In this document: piece by piece, positions 46,927 through 55,068 of the stretch
Layout: every line of letters begins with the position of its first letter
Numbering within the stretch: the first letter of the stretch is position 1
Source: Phytohabitans flavus
GTDB lineage: Bacteria > Actinomycetota > Actinomycetes > Mycobacteriales > Micromonosporaceae
DNA length: 64,000 bases
NCBI RefSeq assembly: GCF_011764545.1
Contig: NZ_AP022870.1
Span: 8,748,001 to 8,812,000, forward strand
Direction: 5' to 3'
Translations under genes and position numbers: made by a program
The notes under the pieces: model-generated
Told to the model about the DNA's origin: nothing
Database searches by the model: none
The model's input: only the letters and a program-made list of their open reading frames with translations

Positions 46927-46952
46927 ATACCCGGGCGGCAACCGATTGACAC
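46927..46952 (-). promoter_or_regulatory. SigB/SigF-like promoter candidate of the nucleotidyltransferase operon
   Basis: On the minus strand GTGT (46952-46949), a 16-bp spacer and GGGTAT (46932-46927). The -10 is perfect, and the -35 differs from GTTT at one base. The leader would be about 36 nt and carries the GAGGAG site. Confidence 0.4.
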
Positions 46953-46974
46953 GCCAAGCCGCGGGTACACGCGC

Positions 46975-47033
46975 GCACGGACGGACCGGTGTGACCTCTG
47001 CCCCTTCGTAGAGGCGCACCGGTCCGTCCGTGC
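46975..47033 (-). terminator. Long hairpin terminator after the SigB/SigF-type gene
   Basis: A perfect 17-bp stem (46975-46991 with 47017-47033) contains a second small stem in its 25-nt loop. It starts 57 nt after the sigma stop and lies just upstream of the next operon's promoter candidate, so it insulates the two. Confidence 0.7.
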
Positions 47034-47089
47034 GGCTGAACCACTCGGCCGGCGAACCGCCAGCGAGCGTCTGGGGGTCAGGCCCTAAG

Positions 47090-47898
47090 CTAAGCGGCTT
47101 CCTCGCCGAGGTGACCGCGCAGCTTGGCGAGTGCCCGGGCGAGGAGCCGGGACACGTGCATCTGCGAGACGCCGATCTGGTCGGCGATCTGCGACTGGGT
47201 CATGTTGCCGTAGAAGCGGAGCGTGAGGATCTTCTGCTCGCGCTGGTCCAGCGCGGCCATGGCCGGGCCGAGCGCGACGCGCAGCTCAGCGAGCTCGAAC
47301 TCGCCGTCCTCGCTGCCGAGCATGTCGCCCAGCTCGGTGGCGCGGTCGCCGTCGCTGGTCGGCATGGAAAGCGACACCGCGTTGTACGCCCGGGCGCCTT
47401 CCAGCCCTTCCAGCACCTCTTCCTCGGTGATCCCGATGTGCCCGGCGATGTCCGCGACCGTCGGGGAGCGGCCGAGCGTCTGGAGCAGCGTGCTCGTCGC
47501 CTCGGAGATGCTCAGCCGCAACTCCTGGAGGCGGCGGGGCACCCGGATGTCCCACGTGCGGTCGCGGAAGTGGCGCTTGATCTCACCGATGATGGTGGGG
47601 ATCGCGTAGGCGGCGAACTCGACGCCGCGCTCGGGGTCGAACTTGTCCACCGCCTTGATCAGCCCGACGGTGGCCGTCTGCACCAGATCCTCGATCGGCT
47701 CGCCGCGGCCCCGAAGCGGTTGGCGAGGTGCTGTGCCAGCGGCAGCCAGGACTCGATCACCTGGTCGCGCAGCTTGGCCCGGGATGGGTGGTGCACGGGC
47801 AGCGAGGCCATCGTGGCCAGCATGTCCGATCCGTTATCGGTCGCCTGGCGCTCGTCCAGGAGAGTGCTGCTTGCCTTGTGCACGTTTGTCGCGGTCAT
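47090..47898 (-). CDS. SigB/SigF-type (group 3) RNA polymerase sigma factor, frameshifted
   Basis: Region 2 is seen as HLANRF, then DLVQTATVGLIKAVDKFD and IGEIKRHFRDRTW. Region 3 starts RVPRRLQELRLSI, and region 4 reads ILTLRFYGNMTQSQIADQIG. Region 1 is absent and the layout is that of stress/sporulation sigmas of the SigB/SigF/SigG group. The frame breaks at CCCC 47709-47712, and one extra base restores GRGEPIEDLVQ and about 269 residues. ATG 47898 has GGGAGG. No anti-sigma gene is adjacent. It probably drives its own promoter at 47960-47987 and that of the nearby GPGG gene. Confidence 0.87.
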
Positions 47899-47959
47899 GG
47901 TGGTCCTCCCTGCACCTGTGTCCGGACTCGCGTCTGTCGTCTCATGTCCTTCTCGTGCG

Positions 47960-47987
47960 CTACCCGATCATCCAGGCGGCGCTAACC
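47960..47987 (-). promoter_or_regulatory. SigB/SigF-type promoter of the alternative sigma gene
   Basis: GGTTA (47987-47983), a 17-bp spacer and GGGTAG (47965-47960) on the minus strand fit the GGTTT-N-GGGTAT type. The leader is about 55 nt. It suggests positive autoregulation, as is known for SigB/SigF homologues. Confidence 0.55.
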
Positions 47988-48073
47988 GATCAGCTATCTC
48001 ACCCTAGACCAAACGGTTCAGAGAAATCTAGCCGAAAGTACGATGTTGTGTAGTCCGGGTACCGTGGATCGCT

Positions 48074-48730
48074 GTGATCTATTCCAGAGTTCGGCCCGCT
48101 GTGACCGGGCGACCACGGGTTGTCGCACTCGTGGGCGTCGACGGCTCTGGCAAGACGACCCAGGCCCACAGGTTGGCCGCCATGCTGACCGGGTCCGGCA
48201 TCCCGGCCACGTACTGGCAGAACGCCGGCGGTCGCCGCTGGTTCGGCCGGCTGGCCAAGCGCCTCGGCCGGGGCAGCGACGCCCAGCGGCTGCTCGGCCG
48301 GGCCGGGCTGCTGGTGGTCGAGTCGGTCCTACGCTGGCTCGCGATCGCCCGCGCGCTGCTCCGCTCCCGCCTGAGTCGCCGGGTAGCGGTCATGGACCGG
48401 TACGCGGTCTGCCAGTACGCCAGCATCCGTGCTCACCGCGGCAGCCGAGTGGCCGAGTGGGTGGCACGGCGGGCGTACGCGCTGTTTCCCCGGCCGGACA
48501 TGACCTTCTTCCTCGCGGTCGACCCCGTCGAGGCGGTACGCCGGATCGACCTGCGGGCCGAGGATCACGAGAGCGAGGAGTTCCTGGCCACGTCGACCGC
48601 CGCCTACCGGTCACTGCCTGAATTCGGCTCTTTCGTGGTGATTGACGGAAATGGTACGGCGGATGAGGTGACCGCCCGGATCGAGGCGCACCTCGATGCG
48701 CTCGGCGATCCGACCTACGCCCGTCCGTAG
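48074..48730 (+). CDS. Thymidylate-kinase-like P-loop kinase
   Basis: 218 residues. Walker A GVDGSGKTTQ is near residue 21, VMDRYAV (DR-Y type substrate block) near 107, and RIDLRAEDHESEEF forms the lid-like region. The layout is that of the dTMP-kinase family, but the sequence is divergent and actinobacteria usually carry a separate tmk, so it may phosphorylate another nucleotide or sugar. GTG 48074 is the first start. The 3' end overlaps the convergent SDR gene by 16 nt. Confidence 0.75.
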   Translation: MIYSRVRPAVTGRPRVVALVGVDGSGKTTQAHRLAAMLTGSGIPATYWQNAGGRRWFGRLAKRLGRGSDAQRLLGRAGLLVVESVLRWLAIARALLRSRLSRRVAVMDRYAVCQYASIRAHRGSRVAEWVARRAYALFPRPDMTFFLAVDPVEAVRRIDLRAEDHESEEFLATSTAAYRSLPEFGSFVVIDGNGTADEVTARIEAHLDALGDPTYARP

Positions 48731-49395
48731 ACCGGGATCGCCGCGCCGCTGGCCGGTGCCGACTCCTCCCCGGCGAAGAAGCGGATCACCGTGGCTATCT
48801 CCTCCGGCCGCACCCACCGGGACGTGTCCGCGTCCGGCTGGGAGGCCCGGTTTGTCGGGGTGTCGATAACGCTCGGCAGTACGGTGTTGCACCGCACGCC
48901 TTTGGCCTTGTACTCCACCGCCACCGCATTGGCGAACGCCAGTACCGCCGCTTTCGCCGTGATGTACCCGGCCGCGCCGGGGAAAGGCGAGACCGCCGCT
49001 CGTGACGAGACGCAGACCACCGCGCCACCCCCGGCGTCGACGAGGTACGGCAGTGCGGCCTGGGTGACGAGGTAGGTGGGGCGCAGGTTGAGCGCCAGCA
49101 TCCGCTCGAAGTCCTCGATCGGCGTCTGGTGCACAAGTCCGGTCGACGCGTACCCGCCCACGAGGTTGACCACCGCCCGCAGTGGCGCCGCCGGGTCGCT
49201 CGCCGCGGTGGCCACCGCGGCGTCGACCGCGACGGTGTCGGTGAGGTCTGCCGCTATATAAATAGCGTCGCTGCCGTCTGGCGGGTCCTTCCGCACGGTC
49301 GCGACGGTGCGCCACCCGGCGGCCACGAAGGCGGCCGTGACGGCACCGCCCAAACCTCCCGTGCCACCGGTGATCAGAACGGTGCGATCGGCCAT
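48715..49395 (-). CDS. Short-chain dehydrogenase/reductase
   Basis: 226 residues. GGTGGLGGA forms the cofactor loop, NLVGGY replaces the usual NAG motif, the catalytic Ser is in CVSSRAAVS, and Tyr-Lys is in GYITAK near 150. It is a classical NAD(P)-dependent SDR of unknown substrate. ATG 49395 is chosen. It is a single gene, convergent with the kinase-like gene. Confidence 0.85.
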   Translation of the reverse strand: MADRTVLITGGTGGLGGAVTAAFVAAGWRTVATVRKDPPDGSDAIYIAADLTDTVAVDAAVATAASDPAAPLRAVVNLVGGYASTGLVHQTPIEDFERMLALNLRPTYLVTQAALPYLVDAGGGAVVCVSSRAAVSPFPGAAGYITAKAAVLAFANAVAVEYKAKGVRCNTVLPSVIDTPTNRASQPDADTSRWVRPEEIATVIRFFAGEESAPASGAAIPVYGRA

Positions 49396-49564
49396 TGCCA
49401 CACCGTATCCCCATCGCCCCGGCGCGCTGTTCCCGCGGATTCCGGCACGCCGTTCTGGCGGGCCGCGACGATCCGAACGGGCTTGCAGAATGGCACGCTC
49501 GGCCGGCATCGGGCGAGCGCGTGGGCGGGGTGCGCGGCGTACCGTCGCACATACCGGGTCACGG

Positions 49565-49597
49565 TTGACGGTCCCACCATTCTGAAAGTAAGTTTCA
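49565..49597 (+). promoter_or_regulatory. Promoter and operator of the RpiR-murQ operon
   Basis: TTGACG (49565-49570) and TAAGTT (49589-49594), 18 bp apart, form a sigma-70-type promoter. The palindrome TGAAA-GTAAG-TTTCA at 49583-49597 covers the -10. The predicted start coincides with the GTG at 49601, so the mRNA may be leaderless. Confidence 0.5.
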
Positions 49598-49600
49598 TCC

Positions 49601-50515
49601 GTGGCGAAAACGACGAAGGTTTCCGCGACCCACGAGTCGAGCGGGCTGATCCTGCACATCAGCGGCCTGCTGCCGTCGCTGTCGCCCGCTGAGCAGCGCG
49701 TGGCGCGCCTCGTCGTGGCCGACCCAGCCGACGCCGCGCGGCGCACCATCACCGATCTCGCGACCGCCGCGGAGACCTCCGAGGCCACGGTGATCCGTTT
49801 CTGCCGCTCGGTCGGCATGGAGGGCTACCCGCAGCTGCGCATCCGGCTCGCCGCCGAGGCCGCGCGCCGGGTCGAGCCGCCGGACGCCCGGGTGGTGGGC
49901 GGCGACATCCCGCCCGGTGCCGACCTGGCCCAGATCATCGCGACGATCGCGTTCAACGACGCCCGTGCGGTGGAGGAAACCGCCGAGCAGCTCGACCCCG
50001 CCGTCTGCGAGCAGGTTGTCGACGCCATCAACGGCGCCAGCCGGGTGGACATCTACGGCGCCGGCGCGAGCGGCTTCGTGGCCTCCGACTTCCAGCAGAA
50101 GCTGCACCGCATCGGGCGCATCGCCTTCTACTGGCCGGACGTGCACACCGCGCTCACCTCGGCCGCGCTGCTCGGCAAGGGCGACGTGGCGGTCGGCATC
50201 TCGCACTCCGGCACCACCTCCGACGTAGTCGAGGTGCTCCAGCAGGGCCGGGCGCGGGGCGCCACGACGGTCGCGCTGACGAACTTCCCCAGATCCCCGA
50301 TCACAGAGGTGGCCGACTACGTGCTCACCACGGCCGCGCGCGAGACCACGTACCGCTCTGGCGCGATGGCCAGCCGCCTGGCCCAGCTGACCGTTGTCGA
50401 CTGCCTTTTCGTCGGCGTCGCGGCCCGCAACCGGACCAAGGCACGCCGCGCGCTCGAGGTCACCGCCGAGGCCGTGCAGACCCACCGCGTGGGCGCGGCC
50501 CGGCGGTCCAAGTGA
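49601..50515 (+). CDS. MurR/RpiR-family transcriptional regulator
   Basis: 304 residues. The N-terminal helix-turn-helix of RpiR type reads ITDLATAAETSEATVIRFCR near residues 50-70. The C-terminal SIS sugar-isomerase domain contains VDIYGAGASGFVASDFQQKL and VGISHSGTTSDVVEVL, which bind phosphosugars. It overlaps murQ by 4 nt (GTGA), so its ligand is probably N-acetylmuramic acid 6-phosphate. GTG 49601 has no ribosome site. Confidence 0.9.
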   Translation: MAKTTKVSATHESSGLILHISGLLPSLSPAEQRVARLVVADPADAARRTITDLATAAETSEATVIRFCRSVGMEGYPQLRIRLAAEAARRVEPPDARVVGGDIPPGADLAQIIATIAFNDARAVEETAEQLDPAVCEQVVDAINGASRVDIYGAGASGFVASDFQQKLHRIGRIAFYWPDVHTALTSAALLGKGDVAVGISHSGTTSDVVEVLQQGRARGATTVALTNFPRSPITEVADYVLTTAARETTYRSGAMASRLAQLTVVDCLFVGVAARNRTKARRALEVTAEAVQTHRVGAARRSK

Positions 50516-51452
50516 CGGCGGAGGCGGACCGGCGGGCGGTTGTCCGAGTGGGGTCGCCGACCGAGAGTCGCAACCCGGACAGCGTCGACCTGGACCTCAT
50601 GTCCACCCGCGACGTCGTACGGGTCATCAACGACGCGGACCGTACGGTGCCGACCGCGGTGGCGGCGGTGCTGGACGAGATCGCGGCCACTGTCGACCTG
50701 GCGGTCGCGGCGATCCGCTCCGGATGCCGGGTGCACTACTTCGGCGCGGGTACCTCCGGGCGGCTCGGTGTGCTCGACGTGGCCGAGCTGCCGCCCACGT
50801 TCAACTCGCCTGAGGACTGGTTCTGCGCACACCTCGCCGGCGGCCAGAATGCTGTCTTCCGGCCGGTCGAGGACGCGGAGGACAAGGAGGAGGGCGGCGC
50901 GCGGGAGGCGGTGGAGTGCGTACGTCCCGGCGACCTCGTGTTGGGGCTGGCCGCGAGCGGTCGTACGCCGTACGTGCTCGGTGCCCTGCGCGCGGCCCGG
51001 GCGGCGGGCGCCGGCACCGTACTGGTGACGGCCGACCCGGACGCGGCGGCGGCCACCGGCGTGGACGTATTCATCGCCGTGGACACCGGGCCCGAGGTGG
51101 TTACCGGCTCCACCCGGATGAAGGCGGCGACCGCCCAGAAGCTGGTGCTGAACGCCTTCTCCACTGCGGTTATGGTGCGGCTCGGCCGGGTCTACTCCAA
51201 CCTCATGATCGACATCGTCGCCACCAACGCGAAGCTGCGCGGCCGGATGATCTCGATCTTGGAGGAGGCCACCGGGTACGGCGAGGAGGCCTGCCGCCAG
51301 GCGCTCGCCGCTACGGACGGTGACCTCAAGGTGGCCCTCGTGGCGCTTGTCTCAGGCGCGAGCGTGGCGGACGCGCGGGGGCGCTCGGGACCTCCGACGG
51401 TCTGGTCCGCGGCGCACTCGCCCTGCTTTCGGGGGATCCCGGGTATCGTTGA
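50512..51452 (+). CDS. murQ: N-acetylmuramic acid 6-phosphate etherase, frameshifted near the C-terminus
   Basis: The SIS domain contains VHYFGAGTSGRLGVLD near 75 and FNSPEDWFCAHLAGG near 105. The MurQ signature DTGPEVVTGSTRMKAATAQK is near 190, and Glu residues for catalysis are preserved (PVEDAEDKEEGG). The enzyme cleaves the lactyl ether of MurNAc-6-P to GlcNAc-6-P and lactate in cell-wall recycling. The frame breaks near 51384: with one C restored the end reads RLGTSDGLVRGALALL and stops at 51450-51452, giving about 313 residues. The lutABC operon could use the lactate released (speculative). Confidence 0.92.
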
Positions 51453-51873
51453 TTCGGTCCGCGTTTCCTGCCCGGCCGGCCCTGATCGGCTGTGAGGCGG
51501 ATCCTGGGCGCCCTCCGTTAGGGCCGATGTGACCCGGGTAATCCTTGATCCGACAGTGAACCGCCTACGGCGTACGTGCGTACTGTGAAGTGACGAGGAT
51601 CGCAGACAGGTAGTGACCCGGATCGCTGTGCGTTATGGAGCCTGGATGTTGTCATTATTCGGGCGAAGTATGCGCAGTGGCCGCCCAATCCGCCACCGGG
51701 TCGGACCCCGAACGCCCTGCTGAGGGCAGTGCACAGCAACTACGCACCGCGCTCTCAGCTAGCACTCAGGCATTCGTGACACTTTCGACTCGGCAGATGG
51801 AATCCCTTACGCGTCTCATCTGTTGTGTAGGTGTCAGCACCGCGGGGGATTGCGGAAGTTACGGGGAGGGCTG
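51453..51873. other. 421-bp noncoding leader region of the principal-like sigma gene
   Basis: No supported gene. A 79-codon frame at 51635-51874 lacks a ribosome site and family features and runs through the promoter below. The first 150 bp contain repeated TACG blocks (GCGTACGTGCGTACTG). The only clear signal is the GGAAT-18-GTT promoter at 51799-51824. Confidence 0.5.
51799..51824 (+). promoter_or_regulatory. SigR/SigH-type promoter of the principal-like sigma gene
   Basis: GGAAT (51799-51803), exactly 18 bp, then GTT (51822-51824) matches the consensus of the oxidative-stress ECF sigma factors SigR and SigH. The predicted start near 51830 gives a leader of about 44 nt with GGGGAGGG. Confidence 0.6.
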
Positions 51874-52875
51874 ATGAACGTGGGTACCGGAGGCAAGCGA
51901 GCAACAGGGGCGAACGAGGGGATCGTGAGCAACGTGGAAAGCAATGTGGTGATGCGCACCGACGAGGTTGCCGAAGAGCGCGACCTGGTTGGTGTCTACC
52001 TACACGAGATCTCCCGGACGCCGCTGCTCGACGCCGCCACCGAGGTCGACCTCTCAAAGGCCATCGAGGCCGGGCTGTACGCCGAGCACCTGCTCGACGA
52101 GGGGCAGATCCCGAAGGGCGTCGGGCGCGAGGAGCTTGAGCGCGTCGTCTTCGAGGGCGAGCGCGCCAAGGACCTCTTCATCCGGGCCAACCTCCGGCTG
52201 GTCGTGTCGATCGCCCGCCGCTACGTGCGGTCGGGTATGCCGATGCTCGACCTGATCCAGGAGGGCAACACCGGCCTGGTGCGTGCCGTGGAGAAGTTCG
52301 ACTACGAGCGCGGTTTCAAGTTCTCGACCTACGCGACGTGGTGGATCCGCCAGGCGATCAGCCGGGCGATCGCCCAGCAGGAGCGCACTGTGCGGCTGCC
52401 GGTGCACCTGGTCGAGGATGTCAACCGGATGCGTAATGTGGCCCGCCAGCTGACCCGCGAGCTCGGCTCCGACCCGGAGCCGGAGCAGATCGCGGTGGCG
52501 CTGGGCGTGCCAGTGGAGCGGGTGCACGAGCTGGTGCGCTGGTCGCAGGACACCGTGTCGCTGGACACGCCGGTCGGCGACGACGGCGACACCAACCTCG
52601 GTGACCTGGTGGCCGACAGCGACGCGCCGTCGCCCGAGGAGGTCGTGCTGACCGCCCTCGAGCGCCAGCGGATCGAGGGCCTGCTCAACCACCTCGACGA
52701 CCGGTCGGCCGGCATCATGCGGGCCCGCTACGGTCTGGAGGACGGGCGCGAGCACTCCCTCACCGAGGTCGCGTCGCGCTTTTCGCTCTCCCGGGAGCGG
52801 ATCCGCCAGCTGGAGATCCAGGCGCTGGGCCGGCTGCGCGAGCTGGCTCGGGCCGAGGGCCTCCAGGCCGCCTGA
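51874..52875 (+). CDS. Principal-like (group 2) RNA polymerase sigma factor
   Basis: 333 residues. Region 1.2 is seen as DLVGVYLHEISRTPLL, region 2 as DLIQEGNTGLVRAVEKFDYE and FSTYATWWIRQAISRAI, region 3 as RLPVHLVEDVNR, and region 4 ends with EVASRFSLSRERIRQLE. These match the SigA/HrdB family, but there is no long N-terminal region 1.1 extension, as in SigB/HrdA-type group 2 factors. ATG 51874 has GGGGAGGG, and the upstream frame extension runs into a promoter, which supports this start. The SigR/SigH-type promoter suggests stress induction. Confidence 0.9.
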   Translation: MNVGTGGKRATGANEGIVSNVESNVVMRTDEVAEERDLVGVYLHEISRTPLLDAATEVDLSKAIEAGLYAEHLLDEGQIPKGVGREELERVVFEGERAKDLFIRANLRLVVSIARRYVRSGMPMLDLIQEGNTGLVRAVEKFDYERGFKFSTYATWWIRQAISRAIAQQERTVRLPVHLVEDVNRMRNVARQLTRELGSDPEPEQIAVALGVPVERVHELVRWSQDTVSLDTPVGDDGDTNLGDLVADSDAPSPEEVVLTALERQRIEGLLNHLDDRSAGIMRARYGLEDGREHSLTEVASRFSLSRERIRQLEIQALGRLRELARAEGLQAA

Positions 52876-52938
52876 CACCAAACCCCATCAGCCTGCTGAG
52901 CGGCCGGCGTCCGGATCGGACGCCGGCCGCTCGCATGT

Positions 52939-53853
52939 CTACGCGGCAATGCTCAGCCCGCTGTCTTCCGGCTGCCAGGAGCGGGCTGTACGGACGTAGT
53001 AGGCCCACCAGCCGATCGACGACCCATACGCCTCATGCAGCTCTGCCGGGCTGGGCGGGGGATCGCCATACACCTCACGGGCCGCGTCTTCGAACTGGGC
53101 CATGCCCAGCGGGGCGCCATCCGGGCGGCCGAGCACCCGCAGCAGCAGGGCGTGCGCGGTGAACGGGCCGACACCCGGCAGGCCCAGCAGTCTCTTGCGG
53201 ACCTCCTCGTACGGCCCGGTGCGCAGCCACTCCTCGTCGAGCGCGGCCACGCCCTCGACCACCTCGCGCAGCCGCCGGGCGCGCAGGCGGTTGCCCGCGA
53301 AGCGGATGAGGTCGGCGTCGCCCTGCGCGGCGACCACGGCGAGCGAGGGGAAGGCGACGTGCTCGACCCCGTCGACCGACAGCGACGGCCCGAGCGCGGC
53401 GGCGATGCGGCGTTTGCGGGCGGCCGCATACCACTGGGTGCTGCGCTGGATCAGTGCGAAGTAGACCGCACCTTCGGCGAGCGAGGAGAAGCGCACCTGG
53501 TGCAGACCGTGTGCGGCGCGCAGCAGCGTGGCCATGGCCGGGTCGCGCCCGGCGACGTCGAGGAAGGCGGAGAGGTCGTCGTCGAGGCCGAGCCAGTGGG
53601 CAACGGCGCGGTGCACGGCCGCCCGCTCGGTGGGCAGGAGCTGGCGGTCGGCGTGGAGGGTCAGTGCGACGCCCGACCCCTCGCGAGCGGGGCCGACGTC
53701 GGCGACCACCGCCTCGGGGCCGAGCGGGAACGCCTTGCGCACCCGGCCGTCGGTGATCACGTGGCCGCCGGCGCAGGGCGCGAACCCGGCGAGCGCACGT
53801 AGGGACATGTCGAACGAGAACGGCTCGGTGGCCGCCAAGATGTCTCCGCTCAT
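52939..53853 (-). CDS. DNA-3-methyladenine glycosylase (AlkA/HhH-GPD) family protein, catalytic Asp not evident
   Basis: 304 residues. An N-terminal AlkA-like domain is followed by the helix-hairpin-helix LLGLPGVGPFTAHALLLRVLG near residue 225. In AlkA the catalytic Asp lies about 25 residues after the PGxG turn in a DDYLI-like context. Here that position falls in APLGMAQFED, with Gly/Met where Asp is expected. The protein may use another acid, be a divergent glycosylase, or only bind damaged DNA. ATG 53853 is chosen, because the upstream extension is shadow-like. It is transcribed alone. Confidence 0.8.
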   Translation of the reverse strand: MSGDILAATEPFSFDMSLRALAGFAPCAGGHVITDGRVRKAFPLGPEAVVADVGPAREGSGVALTLHADRQLLPTERAAVHRAVAHWLGLDDDLSAFLDVAGRDPAMATLLRAAHGLHQVRFSSLAEGAVYFALIQRSTQWYAAARKRRIAAALGPSLSVDGVEHVAFPSLAVVAAQGDADLIRFAGNRLRARRLREVVEGVAALDEEWLRTGPYEEVRKRLLGLPGVGPFTAHALLLRVLGRPDGAPLGMAQFEDAAREVYGDPPPSPAELHEAYGSSIGWWAYYVRTARSWQPEDSGLSIAA

Positions 53854-53982
53854 GGCCGTCCTCGCTTCGCTGCGGGCGGCCACGAGGCTCCAAACAGGCT
53901 GTGTCTGATGATTCCTTCGCTGCGCTCAGTCATGCGACGACGGTGGACCCGCGGTACGACACTTCCCGCCGGCCCGTCACCC

Positions 53983-54062
53983 GCTGATCAGGGACTTTGG
54001 CGCCGATCGAGGACGGCGGGCGGCGTGTCCGTCATAGACCTGCCGCCCGCCGCCCTCGATCG
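53983..54062. repeat. Diverged palindromic repeat, copy C, with 20-bp stem
   Basis: A GCTGATCAGGGACTT end (53983-53997) like that of copies A and B is followed by a different 20-bp stem (54004-54023 with 54043-54062, one mismatch) whose loop begins CGTGTCC, as in the repeat centre. The right-hand repeat end is missing. In the + direction T6 at 54076-54081 follows. It lies between the glycosylase and NlpC/P60 genes. Confidence 0.5.
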
Positions 54063-54087
54063 ACGCACTTGAAGATTTTTTGGAGCC

Positions 54088-55044
54088 CTAGCGGACTCTG
54101 CCGTAGCCGTACGGGCTCATCATGTCCACCGAGGACAGCTTGACCGTCTCGCCGAAGGTCGGCGCGTGGATCACCTTGCCGCTGCCCACGTAGATGGCGA
54201 CGTGCCCGAGGCCGCTGTAGAAGACGAGGTCGCCCGCCTGAAGCGAGCTACGGCTGATGTGCGCGACCACGTCCCACTGCATGGCGGCGTTGTGCGGCAG
54301 GCTCTTACCAGCCGCCCGCCAAGCGGCGAGCGTGAGGCCCGAGCAGTCGTACCCGTCCGGTCCCTCCGCCGCCCACACGTAGGGCGTGCCGATCGCGTTG
54401 TACGCGAAGCGCACCGCGACGCCCGCCTTGCCGGAGATCGCGGGGATCGACCCGGTGTACCCGCCGCCTGAGGAGGTGGCCGAGCCGTACGCCTCCTCAC
54501 GCATGTCGTACAGCTTGTCGAGGTCGCCCTCGATCTTCTTCTTGCCGGCCGCGAGCTCCTTCAGCTGCGCGGTCTGCTTGGCCTGGGTGGCGTCGAGCTT
54601 CGCCTTCTCTTCGGTGAACTGCTGCTCGGCCTCGGTGAACCCCTCCAGCTGCCGCTTGCGGTCGCGGGCGAGCTGGTCGAGCATGCCGAGCCGGTCAGCG
54701 AGCGGCCCGCTGCCGTCGAGCAGCGCGCTCGCGGTGCCCACCTGGCCCGTGCGGTACGCCACGGCAGCCATCTCGCCCACCTCGGCGTCGGCCTGCGCGA
54801 GCTGGGTCTCCAGCGGGCCCATCTTGGCGCTCAGCGCGGCCGAGGCGGCCTTGGTCTGCTTCAACTGCTCGTTGAGCTTGTTGTACGACTCGACGACCTT
54901 CTCAAGCTCGGTCGACGCCTTGTTGATCTGCTCCGTCAGCTCGCTCGGCGACGGCTCGGCCTGTGCAGCCGCGGCCGGTACGGTCAGCCCGATGCCCAAG
55001 CCGACCAGCACGACGGCGCGCAGCAGCTTCCGCGCGGACAACAA
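54088..55044 (-). CDS. Secreted NlpC/P60 peptidoglycan hydrolase with coiled-coil domain
   Basis: 318 residues. A signal peptide (to about AQA, residue 29) is followed by two long coiled-coil helices (residues about 35-185, many Lys, Gln and Glu). The NlpC/P60 domain has catalytic Cys in DGYDCSGLTLAAW near 228, His in GHVAIYVGSG near 282 and the third residue in VIHAPTF. It cleaves peptide stems of peptidoglycan, like RipA-type enzymes. The start is TTG at 55044 or 55041. The c-di-AMP riboswitch just upstream points to control by that second messenger. Confidence 0.92.
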   Translation of the reverse strand: MLSARKLLRAVVLVGLGIGLTVPAAAAQAEPSPSELTEQINKASTELEKVVESYNKLNEQLKQTKAASAALSAKMGPLETQLAQADAEVGEMAAVAYRTGQVGTASALLDGSGPLADRLGMLDQLARDRKRQLEGFTEAEQQFTEEKAKLDATQAKQTAQLKELAAGKKKIEGDLDKLYDMREEAYGSATSSGGGYTGSIPAISGKAGVAVRFAYNAIGTPYVWAAEGPDGYDCSGLTLAAWRAAGKSLPHNAAMQWDVVAHISRSSLQAGDLVFYSGLGHVAIYVGSGKVIHAPTFGETVKLSSVDMMSPYGYGRVR

Positions 55045-55068
55045 ACGGTGAAACCTTTCTTCCCCACG

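Noticed and set aside
51635..51874. 79-codon frame upstream of the principal-like sigma gene
   Set aside because: No ribosome site or family similarity, and the GGAAT-18-GTT promoter lies inside it.
53983..54081. Reading copy C only as the terminator of the NlpC/P60 gene
   Set aside because: The T6 run is on the wrong side for that minus-strand gene, and the GCTGATCAGGGACTT end matches the repeat family.
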